Positions 16,520 through 24,759 of a stretch of 26,916 nt of DNA are shown here, piece by piece; position 1 is the stretch's first letter, and each line of letters begins with the position of its first letter. A program made the position numbers and the translations under genes. Source of the stretch: Pseudorhodobacter antarcticus (GTDB lineage Bacteria; Pseudomonadota; Alphaproteobacteria; Rhodobacterales; Rhodobacteraceae). The stretch is taken from positions 1 through 26,916 of the forward strand of contig CAMAQR010000045.1 of assembly GCA_945860375.1 (NCBI GenBank), written 5' to 3'. Under the pieces are notes generated by a model. It saw only the letters and a list, made by a program, of their open reading frames with translations, had not been told where the DNA came from and searched no databases.

Positions 16520-17518
16520 ATGACCGGAAAACAGTTCAGTTTGGATGAGGTCGAGGCGTTGGCTTGCCAAGTATTGCTGGCGGCAGGTGCCTCCCCTGCG
16601 GCGGCTTACGCCGTTGCCCGCTCGATCCGTCTGGCCGAGCGGGATGGGATCCGCAGCCACGGCCTGCTGTACCTACCGATTTATGCCGAACATCTGAGTT
16701 GCGGCAAGGTTCTGGGTCTGGCCGAACCCACCGTCTCGCATCCCAAGCCCGGCAGCATCCGCGTCGATGCAGGCAACGGCTTTGCCCATACCGCGATTGA
16801 TGCCGGTTGGGAGGTTTTTACCAATGCGGCGCGGGTCTGCGGGATTGCAGCCCTGACCCTGCACCGCTCCTACAATTGCGGCGTGCTGGGCCACCATGCC
16901 GAGCGTTTGGCCGAAGCGGGCCTGATCGGTCTGTGTTTCACCCACGCCCCCGCCTCCATCGCGCCCATCGGCGGCAAGGTTCCAGTGATCGGCACCAATC
17001 CCTGCGCCATTGCGGTGCCGGATGGAGCGGGCGGAGCGCTTTTGGTGATCGACCAATCGGCCAGCATCATTGCCAAGTCTGAAATCCTGTTGCGCGCCCG
17101 CAAGGGCGAACCGATTGAACCGAACTGGGCGCTGGATGTCGAAGGCAGGCCCACCACGGTCGCAGAAGAGGCTTTACGGGGTTCAATGCTGCCGAACGGA
17201 GGGCAAAAGGGCTTTGGTCTGGGCCTGATGGTGGAAATTCTGGCCGCCGCCTTGTCTGGTGCCAACCTCAGCCAAGACGCCAGCCCGTTTTCGGGCACGG
17301 CGGGCGGGCCGCCCGGCACCGGGCAATGCTTTATCGCACTGGATCCGGTAGGGTTCTCCGGGGCGGTCTTTGACCAAAGCTTGAGGCGGCTGGCGGAGTC
17401 GATTACGGACCAGCCCGGCGCGCGGCTGCCGGGGTCAAGACGCAAGGCCAACCGCGCGCGCATTGAAGCCGAGGGTGTTCTGGTGGATGCCGCCTTGCTC
17501 GCGCGCATCGCGCCCTGA
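16520..17518 (+). CDS. Ldh-family (malate/L-lactate/imine reductase-type) oxidoreductase
   Basis: The 332-residue protein belongs to the Ldh2/DpkA family of NAD(P)-dependent oxidoreductases, which act on malate, ureidoglycolate, sulfolactate or cyclic imines such as delta-1-pyrroline/piperideine-2-carboxylate. Signatures are RLAERDGIRSHGLLYLPIYAEHL with the conserved S-H-G, SYNCGVLGHHAERLAEAGLIGLCFTHAP, GKVPVIGTNPCAIAVP, and GGQKGFGLGLMVEILAAALSGA. The ATG at 16520 has GGAGAG upstream. It is the first gene of a nine-gene block. Next to a betaine-type transporter, an aldehyde dehydrogenase and RidA, a role in reducing or oxidising a cyclic imine is more attractive than lactate or malate, but this is inference. 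The exact substrate class is unknown. Confidence 0.8.
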   Translation: MTGKQFSLDEVEALACQVLLAAGASPAAAYAVARSIRLAERDGIRSHGLLYLPIYAEHLSCGKVLGLAEPTVSHPKPGSIRVDAGNGFAHTAIDAGWEVFTNAARVCGIAALTLHRSYNCGVLGHHAERLAEAGLIGLCFTHAPASIAPIGGKVPVIGTNPCAIAVPDGAGGALLVIDQSASIIAKSEILLRARKGEPIEPNWALDVEGRPTTVAEEALRGSMLPNGGQKGFGLGLMVEILAAALSGANLSQDASPFSGTAGGPPGTGQCFIALDPVGFSGAVFDQSLRRLAESITDQPGARLPGSRRKANRARIEAEGVLVDAALLARIAP

Positions 17519-17566
17519 CTTCAGTTTATCTGAAATTCACTTGATTTATATTCGTTTGATTGAAGC
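17516..17566. promoter_or_regulatory. Regulatory repeat, copy B (LysR-type dyad)
   Basis: This is the second copy of the 51-base element, starting exactly at the stop codon of the Ldh-family gene and 68 bases before the substrate-binding protein. TTCAG-N5-CTGAA (17520-17534) is a better palindrome than in copy A. The position suggests an internal promoter that boosts the transporter genes under the same regulator. Confidence 0.65.
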
Positions 17567-17633
17567 CTTACCTCCGCCTAGCTTCCCGTCAATGCCTTGC
17601 AACCAAGGCGAATCAATCAAACTGGGAGCCAGA

Positions 17634-18638
17634 ATGAAAACCACATTGAAACTGACGGCTGCGGCGCTGCTTGCCGCGATGAGTCTAGCCTCCACCTCAG
17701 CCCAAGCCGCCGACTGCGGCACGGCGGGCACGGTGACGATTGCCGAGATGACTTGGCTGTCCGCTGGCACCCTCGCCCATGTCGCGCAAAAGATCTTGGC
17801 CTCGGGCTATGACTGTGACGCGCAGTTGATCCCGGGCGACACGGTGCCCACGGCGACTTCAATGCTGACCAAGGACCAGCCCGATGTGGCGCCCGAACTG
17901 TGGGTGTCCACCGCGCAGTCGATCTGGGACGAGATGCAGACCAAAGGCAACGTCTATAAAGCGTCCGACATCTTCGCCTCGGGCGGGGAAGAGGGCTGGT
18001 GGATTCCTGATTACGTTGCGGCGGAGCATCCCGAAATCAAGACAATTGAAGATCTGAAGGCCAACTGGGCCGTGTTCGCTGATGCTTCTAACCCCGAAAA
18101 AGGCCGCCTTTACGGCTGCCCGCCCGGCTGGGGTTGCGAGCCGATTACCAACAACCTATTCAAGGCATTGGGCCTGGCTGAAACGTGGGAATTGTTTCCC
18201 TCAGGCTCGGGTGAGACGCTGAAAGCGTCGATCGCCAAATCTGTGTCGCGCAAGGAAGCCTTCATCGGCTACTATTGGGGGCCAACCGATGTGATCGGCA
18301 AATATCACATGGTGCGGATGGCAACGCCGCCGTTTGACGCTGAGAACTACAAGTGCCTTGTCGATATGAACTGTGCAGATCCCAAGGTCAGCGGATGGGC
18401 GAACGGCGAAGTTGCTGTGGCTGTCGTGACTTCGCTCAAAACGCGTGCGCCGGATGTGGCCGAGTTCCTGAGCAAGATGCAGGTGCCGAACGATGACATC
18501 AGCGCTGTTCTGGCCTGGGGCGATGACAACGGCGCCACCACGGATGAGGTCGCGATCTATTTTCTGAAGAACCACGAGGCAATTTGGACCAAATGGGTTC
18601 CTGCCGATGTGGCCGACAAAGTGCGCGCGTCGCTCTGA
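17634..18638 (+). CDS. Glycine betaine/quaternary amine ABC transporter, periplasmic substrate-binding protein (ProX/OpuAC type)
   Basis: The 334-residue precursor has a signal peptide cleaved after SAQA (near residue 27), then an OpuAC-type binding domain. Typical positions are TVTIAEMTWLSAGTLAHVAQKIL at the start, Trp-rich loops (VAPELWVSTAQSIWDE, EEGWWIPDYV, YYWGPTDVIGKYHM) that can form the aromatic box for a quaternary ammonium group, and cysteines in GCPPGWGCEP and YKCLVDMNC. GGGAG precedes the ATG at 17634. It lies in front of permease and ATPase genes and just after regulatory repeat B. The ligand is a quaternary or betaine-like amine by family inference; which one cannot be told from sequence alone. 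Confidence 0.85.
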   Translation: MKTTLKLTAAALLAAMSLASTSAQAADCGTAGTVTIAEMTWLSAGTLAHVAQKILASGYDCDAQLIPGDTVPTATSMLTKDQPDVAPELWVSTAQSIWDEMQTKGNVYKASDIFASGGEEGWWIPDYVAAEHPEIKTIEDLKANWAVFADASNPEKGRLYGCPPGWGCEPITNNLFKALGLAETWELFPSGSGETLKASIAKSVSRKEAFIGYYWGPTDVIGKYHMVRMATPPFDAENYKCLVDMNCADPKVSGWANGEVAVAVVTSLKTRAPDVAEFLSKMQVPNDDISAVLAWGDDNGATTDEVAIYFLKNHEAIWTKWVPADVADKVRASL

Positions 18639-18711
18639 TCTGAGGCGACAATTTAGGGGCAGCGCAAGTCATTGCCTGCCCCTTCCCTTTTCCGCGACCA
18701 GAGGAACCATC

Positions 18712-19584
18712 ATGGCCGAAGGCTTTCCCGAACTGTTCGATGTCCGTGCCTTTGGACGCACGATAGATTCCGGCTTCAACCAGATCGTGGCCGATTACGG
18801 CCAGACGCTGGAGGCGATCTTTCTGCCCGTCCTCAAGCTGTTGCTGGCCATGGAGAAAATCCTGCAATGGCTGCCGTGGTGGGCGGTTCTGCTGATGCTC
18901 ACGGCACTCGCCTATGCCGCCTCGCGCCGCTGGACCGTGGCCCTGACAGTCGCAGCCTTGACCTTTTGCATCGGGCTGATCGGCGTGTGGGACGCGGCGA
19001 TGGCGACCATCGCGCTGATGGTGGTGGCGACCTTGCTGGCGGTTGTCATCGGTCTGCCGATTGGCGTGGCGATGTCACGTTCCAAACGGATGCAATCCAT
19101 CACGCTCCCGGTTCTGGACGTGATGCAAACCATGCCGATTTTCGTCTACCTCATTCCCTTTGTCATGCTGTTCGGCCCGGGCAAGATCCCCGCCCTGCTG
19201 GCCACCATCGTCTTCGCCATCCCGCCAGTGATCCGCCTGACCAACCTTGGCATCCGAGGCGTGGACGCCGAGATTATCGAGGCCACGCGCGCCTTCGGTG
19301 CATCCTCCGGGCAAATCCTGTTCACCGTACAGATCCCCTTGGCTCTGCCGACCATTCTGGCGGGCATAAACCAGACCACGATGATGGCGCTGTCGATGGT
19401 CGTCATCGCCTCGATGATCGGGGCGGGTGGGCTTGGCTATCAGGTCTTGCAAGGCATCCAGCGGCTGCAGATCAGCAGCGGTCTGATGGCCGGGCTTGGC
19501 ATTGTTCTGTTGGCCATCATCTTCGACCGGATCGCACAGTCTTACGGCAAGCGGCTGCAGACCTCCCTGAAGCTGGAGCACTGA
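18712..19584 (+). CDS. Quaternary amine ABC transporter permease (ProW type)
   Basis: The 290-residue inner-membrane protein has a cytoplasmic N-terminal lead (MAEGFPELFDVRAFGRTIDSG), then about six membrane segments beginning near residue 50 (WLPWWAVLLMLTALAYAAS). The MetI-like BPD signature is at EATRAFGASSGQILFTVQIPLALPTILAGINQ, the EAA loop that contacts the ATPase. The ATG at 18712 has AGGA 6 bases upstream. It lies 73 bases after the ProX stop and 3 bases before the ATPase start. The segment EATRAFG...QIPLALPTI is typical of ProW homologues, supporting a glycine betaine/proline-betaine class importer. Confidence 0.88.
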   Translation: MAEGFPELFDVRAFGRTIDSGFNQIVADYGQTLEAIFLPVLKLLLAMEKILQWLPWWAVLLMLTALAYAASRRWTVALTVAALTFCIGLIGVWDAAMATIALMVVATLLAVVIGLPIGVAMSRSKRMQSITLPVLDVMQTMPIFVYLIPFVMLFGPGKIPALLATIVFAIPPVIRLTNLGIRGVDAEIIEATRAFGASSGQILFTVQIPLALPTILAGINQTTMMALSMVVIASMIGAGGLGYQVLQGIQRLQISSGLMAGLGIVLLAIIFDRIAQSYGKRLQTSLKLEH

Positions 19585-19587
19585 GCC

Positions 19588-20604
19588 ATGGCAAATCCTT
19601 TCAAGATCCGCGTCGAGCATGTATCAAAAATCTTTGGCCCCGATCCGAAAGCCGCCTTGGCCAAGGTCAACGCCGGCATGTCCAAGACCGATCTTCTTGC
19701 GCAGACCGGGAATATCCTCGGCTTGCACGCCATCAACTTGAACATCCGAGCTGGTGAGACCTTTGTTATCATGGGGCTGTCAGGCTCGGGCAAATCCACC
19801 CTCATCCGCCACTTCAACCGCCTGATTGAACCGACCGCTGGCCGGATTCTGGTGGATGATGTTGACGTTCTGACCCTGAACGAGACCGCGCTACGCGCTG
19901 TTCGCCGCAAGAAAATCTCGATGGTGTTTCAGCGCTTCGCCCTTTTGCCCCACAAGACGGTGTTGGAAAACGTCATCTATGGGCTGGTGGTTGACGGAAT
20001 GCCCAAACCACAAGTGCATGCCAAAGGTGCCGAGCAGATCGCCCTCGTCGGGCTGGCGGGGTTCGAGAACCACTATCCGGGTCAGCTTTCGGGTGGGATG
20101 CAGCAGCGAGTCGGTCTGGCGAGGGCTTTGGCGACTGATGCTGAAATTCTCCTGATGGACGAGGCGTTTTCCGCGCTCGACCCCCTGATCCGCCATGACA
20201 TGCAGCTTCAACTGCGCGACATTCAGGCACGGTTGCACAAGACCATCGTGTTCATCACCCATGATCTGGATGAGGCGCTCTTGATTGGCGACCACATCGC
20301 CATCCTCAAGGACGGCATGCTGCGGCAGGTCGGCACGGGTGCCCAGATTCTGGTGGCTCCTGCCGACGACTATGTCGCCCGCTTTGTGCGCGATGTGAAC
20401 CGGGCGCGCATCGTCACCTGCGGTGATCTGGCGACCCCGGGGCAAGGGGTGGGCGACTCGATCCTCACCTCTGACCAAACGATTGAATCCGCCTATGCCG
20501 CGCTGGCCTCCAGCGATACGCCGGTTACAGTGCGACACGCCAATGGCGATCTTGCAGGCGTTTTGACCCGGCAACGGGTGTTTGAGGCGCTGGCACGGAC
20601 CTGA
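19588..20604 (+). CDS. Quaternary amine ABC transporter ATP-binding protein (ProV type)
   Basis: The 338-residue ATPase has a ProV-like N-terminus (IRVEHVSKIFG, then a helical insert), Walker A GLSGSGKST (63-71), the Q-loop VFQRFALLPHKTVLENV, the ABC signature LSGGMQQ (167-173), Walker B ILLMDEAFSALD (Asp191/Glu192) and the H-loop ITHDLDEAL. The C-terminal 60 residues look like a single CBS domain (DQTIESAYAALASSDTPVTV, LAGVLTRQRVFEAL), shorter than the CBS pair of E. coli ProV. The start lies 3 bases after the ProW stop. It energises the importer at the inner membrane. Osmoregulation of the ATPase through the CBS part is possible, but a catabolic context is more likely here. Confidence 0.88.
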   Translation: MANPFKIRVEHVSKIFGPDPKAALAKVNAGMSKTDLLAQTGNILGLHAINLNIRAGETFVIMGLSGSGKSTLIRHFNRLIEPTAGRILVDDVDVLTLNETALRAVRRKKISMVFQRFALLPHKTVLENVIYGLVVDGMPKPQVHAKGAEQIALVGLAGFENHYPGQLSGGMQQRVGLARALATDAEILLMDEAFSALDPLIRHDMQLQLRDIQARLHKTIVFITHDLDEALLIGDHIAILKDGMLRQVGTGAQILVAPADDYVARFVRDVNRARIVTCGDLATPGQGVGDSILTSDQTIESAYAALASSDTPVTVRHANGDLAGVLTRQRVFEALART

Positions 20605-20619
20605 GACCCAAAGGAATAC

Positions 20620-22077
20620 ATGACCATGACGCTTGAAACCCGCAACCATATTGCCGGCCGCTGGCTAGACGGGGCGACCACCGCGCCGAATATCAACCCC
20701 TCGGACCTCACCGACGTGATCGGCCATTACGCCCAGGCTGACGCCACACAGTTGGATGAGGCCGTTGCCGCCGCCCGCGCCGCGCAGCCCATTTGGTGGG
20801 CCGTTGGTATCCAGAAGCGTCACGATGTGCTGATGGCGATTGGCACCGAACTGATGGCCCGTGCGGTTGAAATCGGCACCCTCCTCGCCCGGGAAGAGGG
20901 CAAGACCCTCATCGAAGGCAAGGGCGAGGTTTACCGCGCTGGCCAGTTCTTTACCTACTACGCCGCCGAAGCTTTGCGCGTCATCGGTGACCACGCCCAA
21001 AGCGTGCGCCCCGGCATCGAGATTGACGTGCGCCGTGAAGCGGTGGGCGTTGTAGCGATCATCAGCCCGTGGAATTTCCCGGTGGCCACGCCTGCATGGA
21101 AGATTGCCCCGGCGCTGGCCTATGGCAACGCCGTCGTTTGGAAACCCGCCAACCTGACCCCCGCCAGTGCGGTGGCGCTGACAGAGATCATCGTCAGGCA
21201 GGACATTCCGCCGGGTCTCTTCAACCTCGTCGCGGGTCCGGGCCGCGATGTGGGGCAAAAGCTGGTCGAACACCGGGGCATTGATGCGATCAGCTTTACC
21301 GGCTCGGTTCCGGTCGGGCGCGGGATTGCCTTGGCTGCCATCCAGAACATGACCAAGGTTCAGATGGAGATGGGATCGAAAAACCCGATGCTGATCATGG
21401 ACGACGCCGACCTCGATTTGGCCGTCACCCATGCCGCTGGCGCCGCCTTTGGCGGGACCGGGCAGAAATGCACGGCGGCCTCGCGGTTGATCGTTCATGC
21501 TTCCATCCATGACATCTTTGTCGAAAAGCTGGTTGCGGCTGCCAAGGCTTTCAAAGTCGGCCACGCCTTGACCGAGGGGATGCAGATCGGCCCGGTGGTC
21601 AGCGCAGGGCAATTGGCGCAGAACCTCGTGTATGTGCAGATCGGCCGTGCCGAGGGCGCTGAACTTCTTTGCGGTGGCATCAGGCTGGACTGCGACACCG
21701 AGGGCTATTTCATGACCCCCGCCGTCTTTGCAGGAACCCGCAATGATATGCGCATCAACCGCGAAGAGATGTTCGCCCCCATCACCTGCGTGATCAAGGT
21801 CGGCAGCTATGCCGAGGCGCTCGCCACCGCCAATGACAGCGAGTTTGGCCTGACCGCTGGCATCATGACGCGCAGCCTCGCCCGGGCGAGCCATTTTCGC
21901 AGCCATATGCGGGCGGGCTGCGTCATGATAAACTTGCCCACGGCGGGCACCGACTATCATGTGCCTTTCGGCGGGCGCGGTGCGTCAAGCTATGGTCCGC
22001 GTGAGCAGGGATCCTATGCCTCGGAGTTCTACACCACGGTCAAGACCGCCTATGTCGCGGCAGGAGTCCCGGAATGA
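20620..22077 (+). CDS. Aldehyde dehydrogenase, alpha-ketoglutarate-semialdehyde dehydrogenase-like
   Basis: This 485-residue NAD(P)-dependent aldehyde dehydrogenase has PWNFP with Asn152, Lys175 in VWKPAN, Glu250 in QMEMGSKNP and the catalytic Cys284 in GTGQKCTAAS, all needed for activity. The C-terminal pattern AGTDYHVPFGGRGASSYGPREQGSYASEFYTTVKTAY is typical of the group that oxidises 2-oxoglutarate semialdehyde (2,5-dioxovalerate) and of related semialdehyde dehydrogenases. AAAGGA lies just before the first of two nearby ATGs (20620; second 20626). It is 15 bases after the ATPase gene and overlaps the next gene by ATGA. It probably converts an omega-semialdehyde from the pathway to a dicarboxylate that enters the TCA cycle; the exact substrate is inferred. 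Confidence 0.85.
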   Translation: MTMTLETRNHIAGRWLDGATTAPNINPSDLTDVIGHYAQADATQLDEAVAAARAAQPIWWAVGIQKRHDVLMAIGTELMARAVEIGTLLAREEGKTLIEGKGEVYRAGQFFTYYAAEALRVIGDHAQSVRPGIEIDVRREAVGVVAIISPWNFPVATPAWKIAPALAYGNAVVWKPANLTPASAVALTEIIVRQDIPPGLFNLVAGPGRDVGQKLVEHRGIDAISFTGSVPVGRGIALAAIQNMTKVQMEMGSKNPMLIMDDADLDLAVTHAAGAAFGGTGQKCTAASRLIVHASIHDIFVEKLVAAAKAFKVGHALTEGMQIGPVVSAGQLAQNLVYVQIGRAEGAELLCGGIRLDCDTEGYFMTPAVFAGTRNDMRINREEMFAPITCVIKVGSYAEALATANDSEFGLTAGIMTRSLARASHFRSHMRAGCVMINLPTAGTDYHVPFGGRGASSYGPREQGSYASEFYTTVKTAYVAAGVPE

Positions 22078-23078
22078 CCCCCAGAATTGACGGTCTGCAA
22101 TACGCCAACTGGTCGGAAAAGATCTTCCGCCAATTGCGCCAAGGCGGGGTGGATGCGGTGCATGTCACCATCACCTACCATGAAACCTTCCGCGAAACCG
22201 TGCTGAACATCGAAAGCTGGAACCGCTGGTTCGAACGCTTCCCCACCCTGATCTTTCAAGGCCGTACTGCTGAAGATGTGGCGCTCGCCCGCGCCACTGG
22301 ACGCACGGCGATCTTTTTCGGCTCGCAGAACCCCAGTTGCATGGAAGACGACATTGGTCTGGTCGAGGTGCTGCACACCCTTGGCCTGCGCTTCATGCAG
22401 TTGACCTACAACAACCAGTCGTTGCTTGCGACCGGGTGTTATGAGGCCGAAGACTCCGGCCTGACCCGCATGGGCCGCGCCGTGGTAACCGAGATGAACC
22501 GCGTCGGGCTCGTCGTGGACATGAGCCATTCCGGCGAAAGATCCACCCTTGACGCCATCGCCCATTCCACACGGCCCATCGCCATCACCCACGCCAACCC
22601 GGCCAATTGGCACCCGGCACTGCGCAACAAGTCCGATAAGGTTCTGCGTGAACTTTCGGCAAGTGGTGGCATTCTTGGCTTTTCGCTTTATCCGCATCAC
22701 CTCAAGGGCGGCTCGCACTGCACGGCGCAGGAGTTCTGCCAGATGATTGCCCGCACGGCAGACCTCATCGGCATTGAGGCTTTGGCCATCGGCACCGATC
22801 TGTGTCAGGATCAACCCGATTCCGTGGTGGAATGGATGCGCTCGGGGCGCTGGACCAAGGCTGTTGATTTCGGCGAGGGCAGCGCTCAGGCCCCGGGTTT
22901 TCCACCAATGCCCCTGTGGTTTCAAGATAACTGCAATTTCAGCGCCATCGAGTCCGGACTGCATGATCTGGGCATGTCGGGGTCTGAAGTGGCGGCCATC
23001 ATGGGCGGCAACTGGCTCGACTTCTTTTCCCGCAGCTTTACCTCCGGGAAAGTCAAACAGGAAAGGGCAGCCGAATGA
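22074..23078 (+). CDS. Peptidase M19 (renal dipeptidase) homologue with altered metal site
   Basis: The 334-residue protein follows the M19 TIM-barrel: VVDMSHSGERSTLDAI and PIAITHANPANWHPALRNKSDKVLR supply the two conserved histidines, and LIGIEALAIGTDL the later barrel strand. However, the first metal motif HxD (normally DGHND near the N-terminus) is replaced by DGLQYANWS, and the glutamate bridging ligand region (normally GIEG) reads FGSQNPS. It is thus unlikely to be an ordinary dinuclear-zinc dipeptidase. I recall a similar non-canonical subgroup in glycine-betaine catabolic loci of Pseudomonas; not checked. The ATG overlaps the stop of the aldehyde dehydrogenase (ATGA) and its own stop overlaps the next start. 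A hydrolase or lyase acting on the imported compound is the best guess. Confidence 0.75.
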   Translation: MTPRIDGLQYANWSEKIFRQLRQGGVDAVHVTITYHETFRETVLNIESWNRWFERFPTLIFQGRTAEDVALARATGRTAIFFGSQNPSCMEDDIGLVEVLHTLGLRFMQLTYNNQSLLATGCYEAEDSGLTRMGRAVVTEMNRVGLVVDMSHSGERSTLDAIAHSTRPIAITHANPANWHPALRNKSDKVLRELSASGGILGFSLYPHHLKGGSHCTAQEFCQMIARTADLIGIEALAIGTDLCQDQPDSVVEWMRSGRWTKAVDFGEGSAQAPGFPPMPLWFQDNCNFSAIESGLHDLGMSGSEVAAIMGGNWLDFFSRSFTSGKVKQERAAE

Positions 23079-24754
23079 CTGTGCTTCAGCAATCCGCCAT
23101 CCCGGACGTTTCCGCCTTTCGTCGTCCGCCCGCGCAGGTGATGCGCTTGGCCCGCATGGGCAGCGCCCATCCGACAAGGCTGTCGTTCCTGCGCGCTGTC
23201 TTGCGCCGGATGGTTGCCGAAGGCTGGCAGTTCGATCGTCCGATCTGGCAGATAGATGCCAAGGGTGTTGGCCGCGCGGTCTACCGCGCAATAGGGCCAG
23301 AGCGCACCTACAGCCTCGTGGCTTTTGCCCATGATCTGCCCGATCACTTAAGGTCAGACCGGGTCATTGCGACCGCTTGGGATGCGACATTCGTGCTCTT
23401 CGACGGCACGCCCGATTCCGCAGACCTTGACCGTCTTGCCGCCAACGTGCCTTTGCAAGAGGCCGGGCGAGTCTCGGTAAAAGAACTAGCGCTCAGCCGC
23501 ACCAACCGGTCAGTCCGCTTGTTCGGGCATGTGGTGGACCGGCTTTCCGTCGGCCAACAGCCCGATCTGGCAGAGATTGAGGCGGTGGGATACCTGATGC
23601 GCACAACGGCGGTCTACGGGTCGGGCAAGTTCGGTGCGGCCGACCGTGCCGTGATCGCGGATCGCCCCGAGCTTGCTGGGCCATTTCGGGCCGAAATGCT
23701 GTCGGTCTGGCTCACCCGCGCGTTCACCGTTGATCTGGTGGAACACATCGCAAAGGCAAAAGGTGGCGGTACAGCCGTGCGGCTGGACAAAGACCTGCGT
23801 AAAAGGCTTGGCGTCGGCAATTCAACCGGCCTTGGCATGGCACCCTTCCTCGTGCGCCACCCAGTTTTGCTGAACAACTGGATGCTGGCGCGGGAAGAGG
23901 CACTGGCGCGCGTTCGCGCGCAAGCTTTCGCATCCCCGATCTCCGTTGCCGGGCTGCGAGCGGCCCACACAGCGGCACAGGACAACGCGCGGACTTGGGC
24001 CTCGGAACATCCAGTGCAACTGGCCAAATTGGTCGATCTGCGCCGCGACTTAAACCTCATCGAAGCCGCGCTGGATGGGTTTCCAAGCGGTGACCTGCCT
24101 TGGAATGCGCTTTGGCTTTGGGCAGAAGCCAATCTGTCGGTTGAGGGGCAAGAAGCCCTGCTGGCCATGATGCTGGAACCCCACGGCGATCTGATCGACG
24201 ATCTGGCCGAGACGATGAGCACCGACGAAGCCTCCGCCTTCACGCTGGATGGCAGCGTAAGGGTGATGGATTTTCGTGCCGACCTTGGTGCCCGATACGG
24301 CTGGGCCATGGGCCGTGACTACAGTGCTCAGGCAGATGTCGCCCGGTTCTGGTACGTGTCCGAAGAAAAACTGGAGCCCCGTCTCGGCGAACGGTTTACC
24401 GATGAGGGTGCTGCCCTAGAACAACCATTGGGCATTGGCCGACTGGCCGCCGATCTGGCCCGCGATCTGGCCGACTGGCCGGGTGAAGACCCTTTGGCCG
24501 CCTTTCTATTGGCCCATCCCGAACATCGACTGATGGCGCGGCGCGTACAGCAATCTGCCCGCAGCCCTTATGCCGAGATTCAGGACAATCTCTTGGCCGC
24601 CGACATGCTGCCAATCGATATTCTGCGCTGCAAACTGGCGTTCTTTGGTGCCAGCCACTTTGATCCGCGGTCCGACAAGTGGGTACGTGTCAGCCTTTAC
24701 AAGGGCGAACCCTTTCCCGAGGACTTGGGCACAAGGCAGGCACCTGTCAGTTGA
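23075..24754 (+). CDS. Protein of unknown function (559 aa), operon member
   Basis: I do not recognise this family. The start overlaps the M19 stop (ATGA), and the stop is 6 bases before the DUF3726 gene. There is no signal peptide or membrane segment, so it is probably cytoplasmic. Visible features: an N-terminal basic segment (RPPAQVMRLARMGSAHPTRLSFLRAVLRRM), a conserved-looking ERTYSLVAFAHDLPDHLRSDRVIATAWDATFVLFDG, the stretch LSRTNRSVRLFGHVVDRLSVGQQPD, a YGSGKFGAADRA loop that resembles but is not a P-loop, and GNSTGLGMAPFLVRHP. Aspartate/arginine-rich helices follow, and a region with many Trp/Tyr (ARYGWAMGRDYSAQADVARFWYVSEEK). Invariable linkage with DUF3726 and RidA would suggest a shared enzyme complex or chaperoned step; that is inference. 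Confidence 0.7.
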   Translation: MTVLQQSAIPDVSAFRRPPAQVMRLARMGSAHPTRLSFLRAVLRRMVAEGWQFDRPIWQIDAKGVGRAVYRAIGPERTYSLVAFAHDLPDHLRSDRVIATAWDATFVLFDGTPDSADLDRLAANVPLQEAGRVSVKELALSRTNRSVRLFGHVVDRLSVGQQPDLAEIEAVGYLMRTTAVYGSGKFGAADRAVIADRPELAGPFRAEMLSVWLTRAFTVDLVEHIAKAKGGGTAVRLDKDLRKRLGVGNSTGLGMAPFLVRHPVLLNNWMLAREEALARVRAQAFASPISVAGLRAAHTAAQDNARTWASEHPVQLAKLVDLRRDLNLIEAALDGFPSGDLPWNALWLWAEANLSVEGQEALLAMMLEPHGDLIDDLAETMSTDEASAFTLDGSVRVMDFRADLGARYGWAMGRDYSAQADVARFWYVSEEKLEPRLGERFTDEGAALEQPLGIGRLAADLARDLADWPGEDPLAAFLLAHPEHRLMARRVQQSARSPYAEIQDNLLAADMLPIDILRCKLAFFGASHFDPRSDKWVRVSLYKGEPFPEDLGTRQAPVS

Positions 24755-24759
24755 CCGAT

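Noticed and set aside
20665..21960. 431-residue minus-strand ORF opposite the aldehyde dehydrogenase
   Set aside because: The plus strand carries a complete aldehyde dehydrogenase with all catalytic residues; the minus frame is a typical GC-rich shadow.
23612..23645. GSGKFG in the 559-aa protein as an ATP-binding P-loop
   Set aside because: It does not meet GxxxxGK(S/T), and no Walker B or other nucleotide-binding motif was seen.
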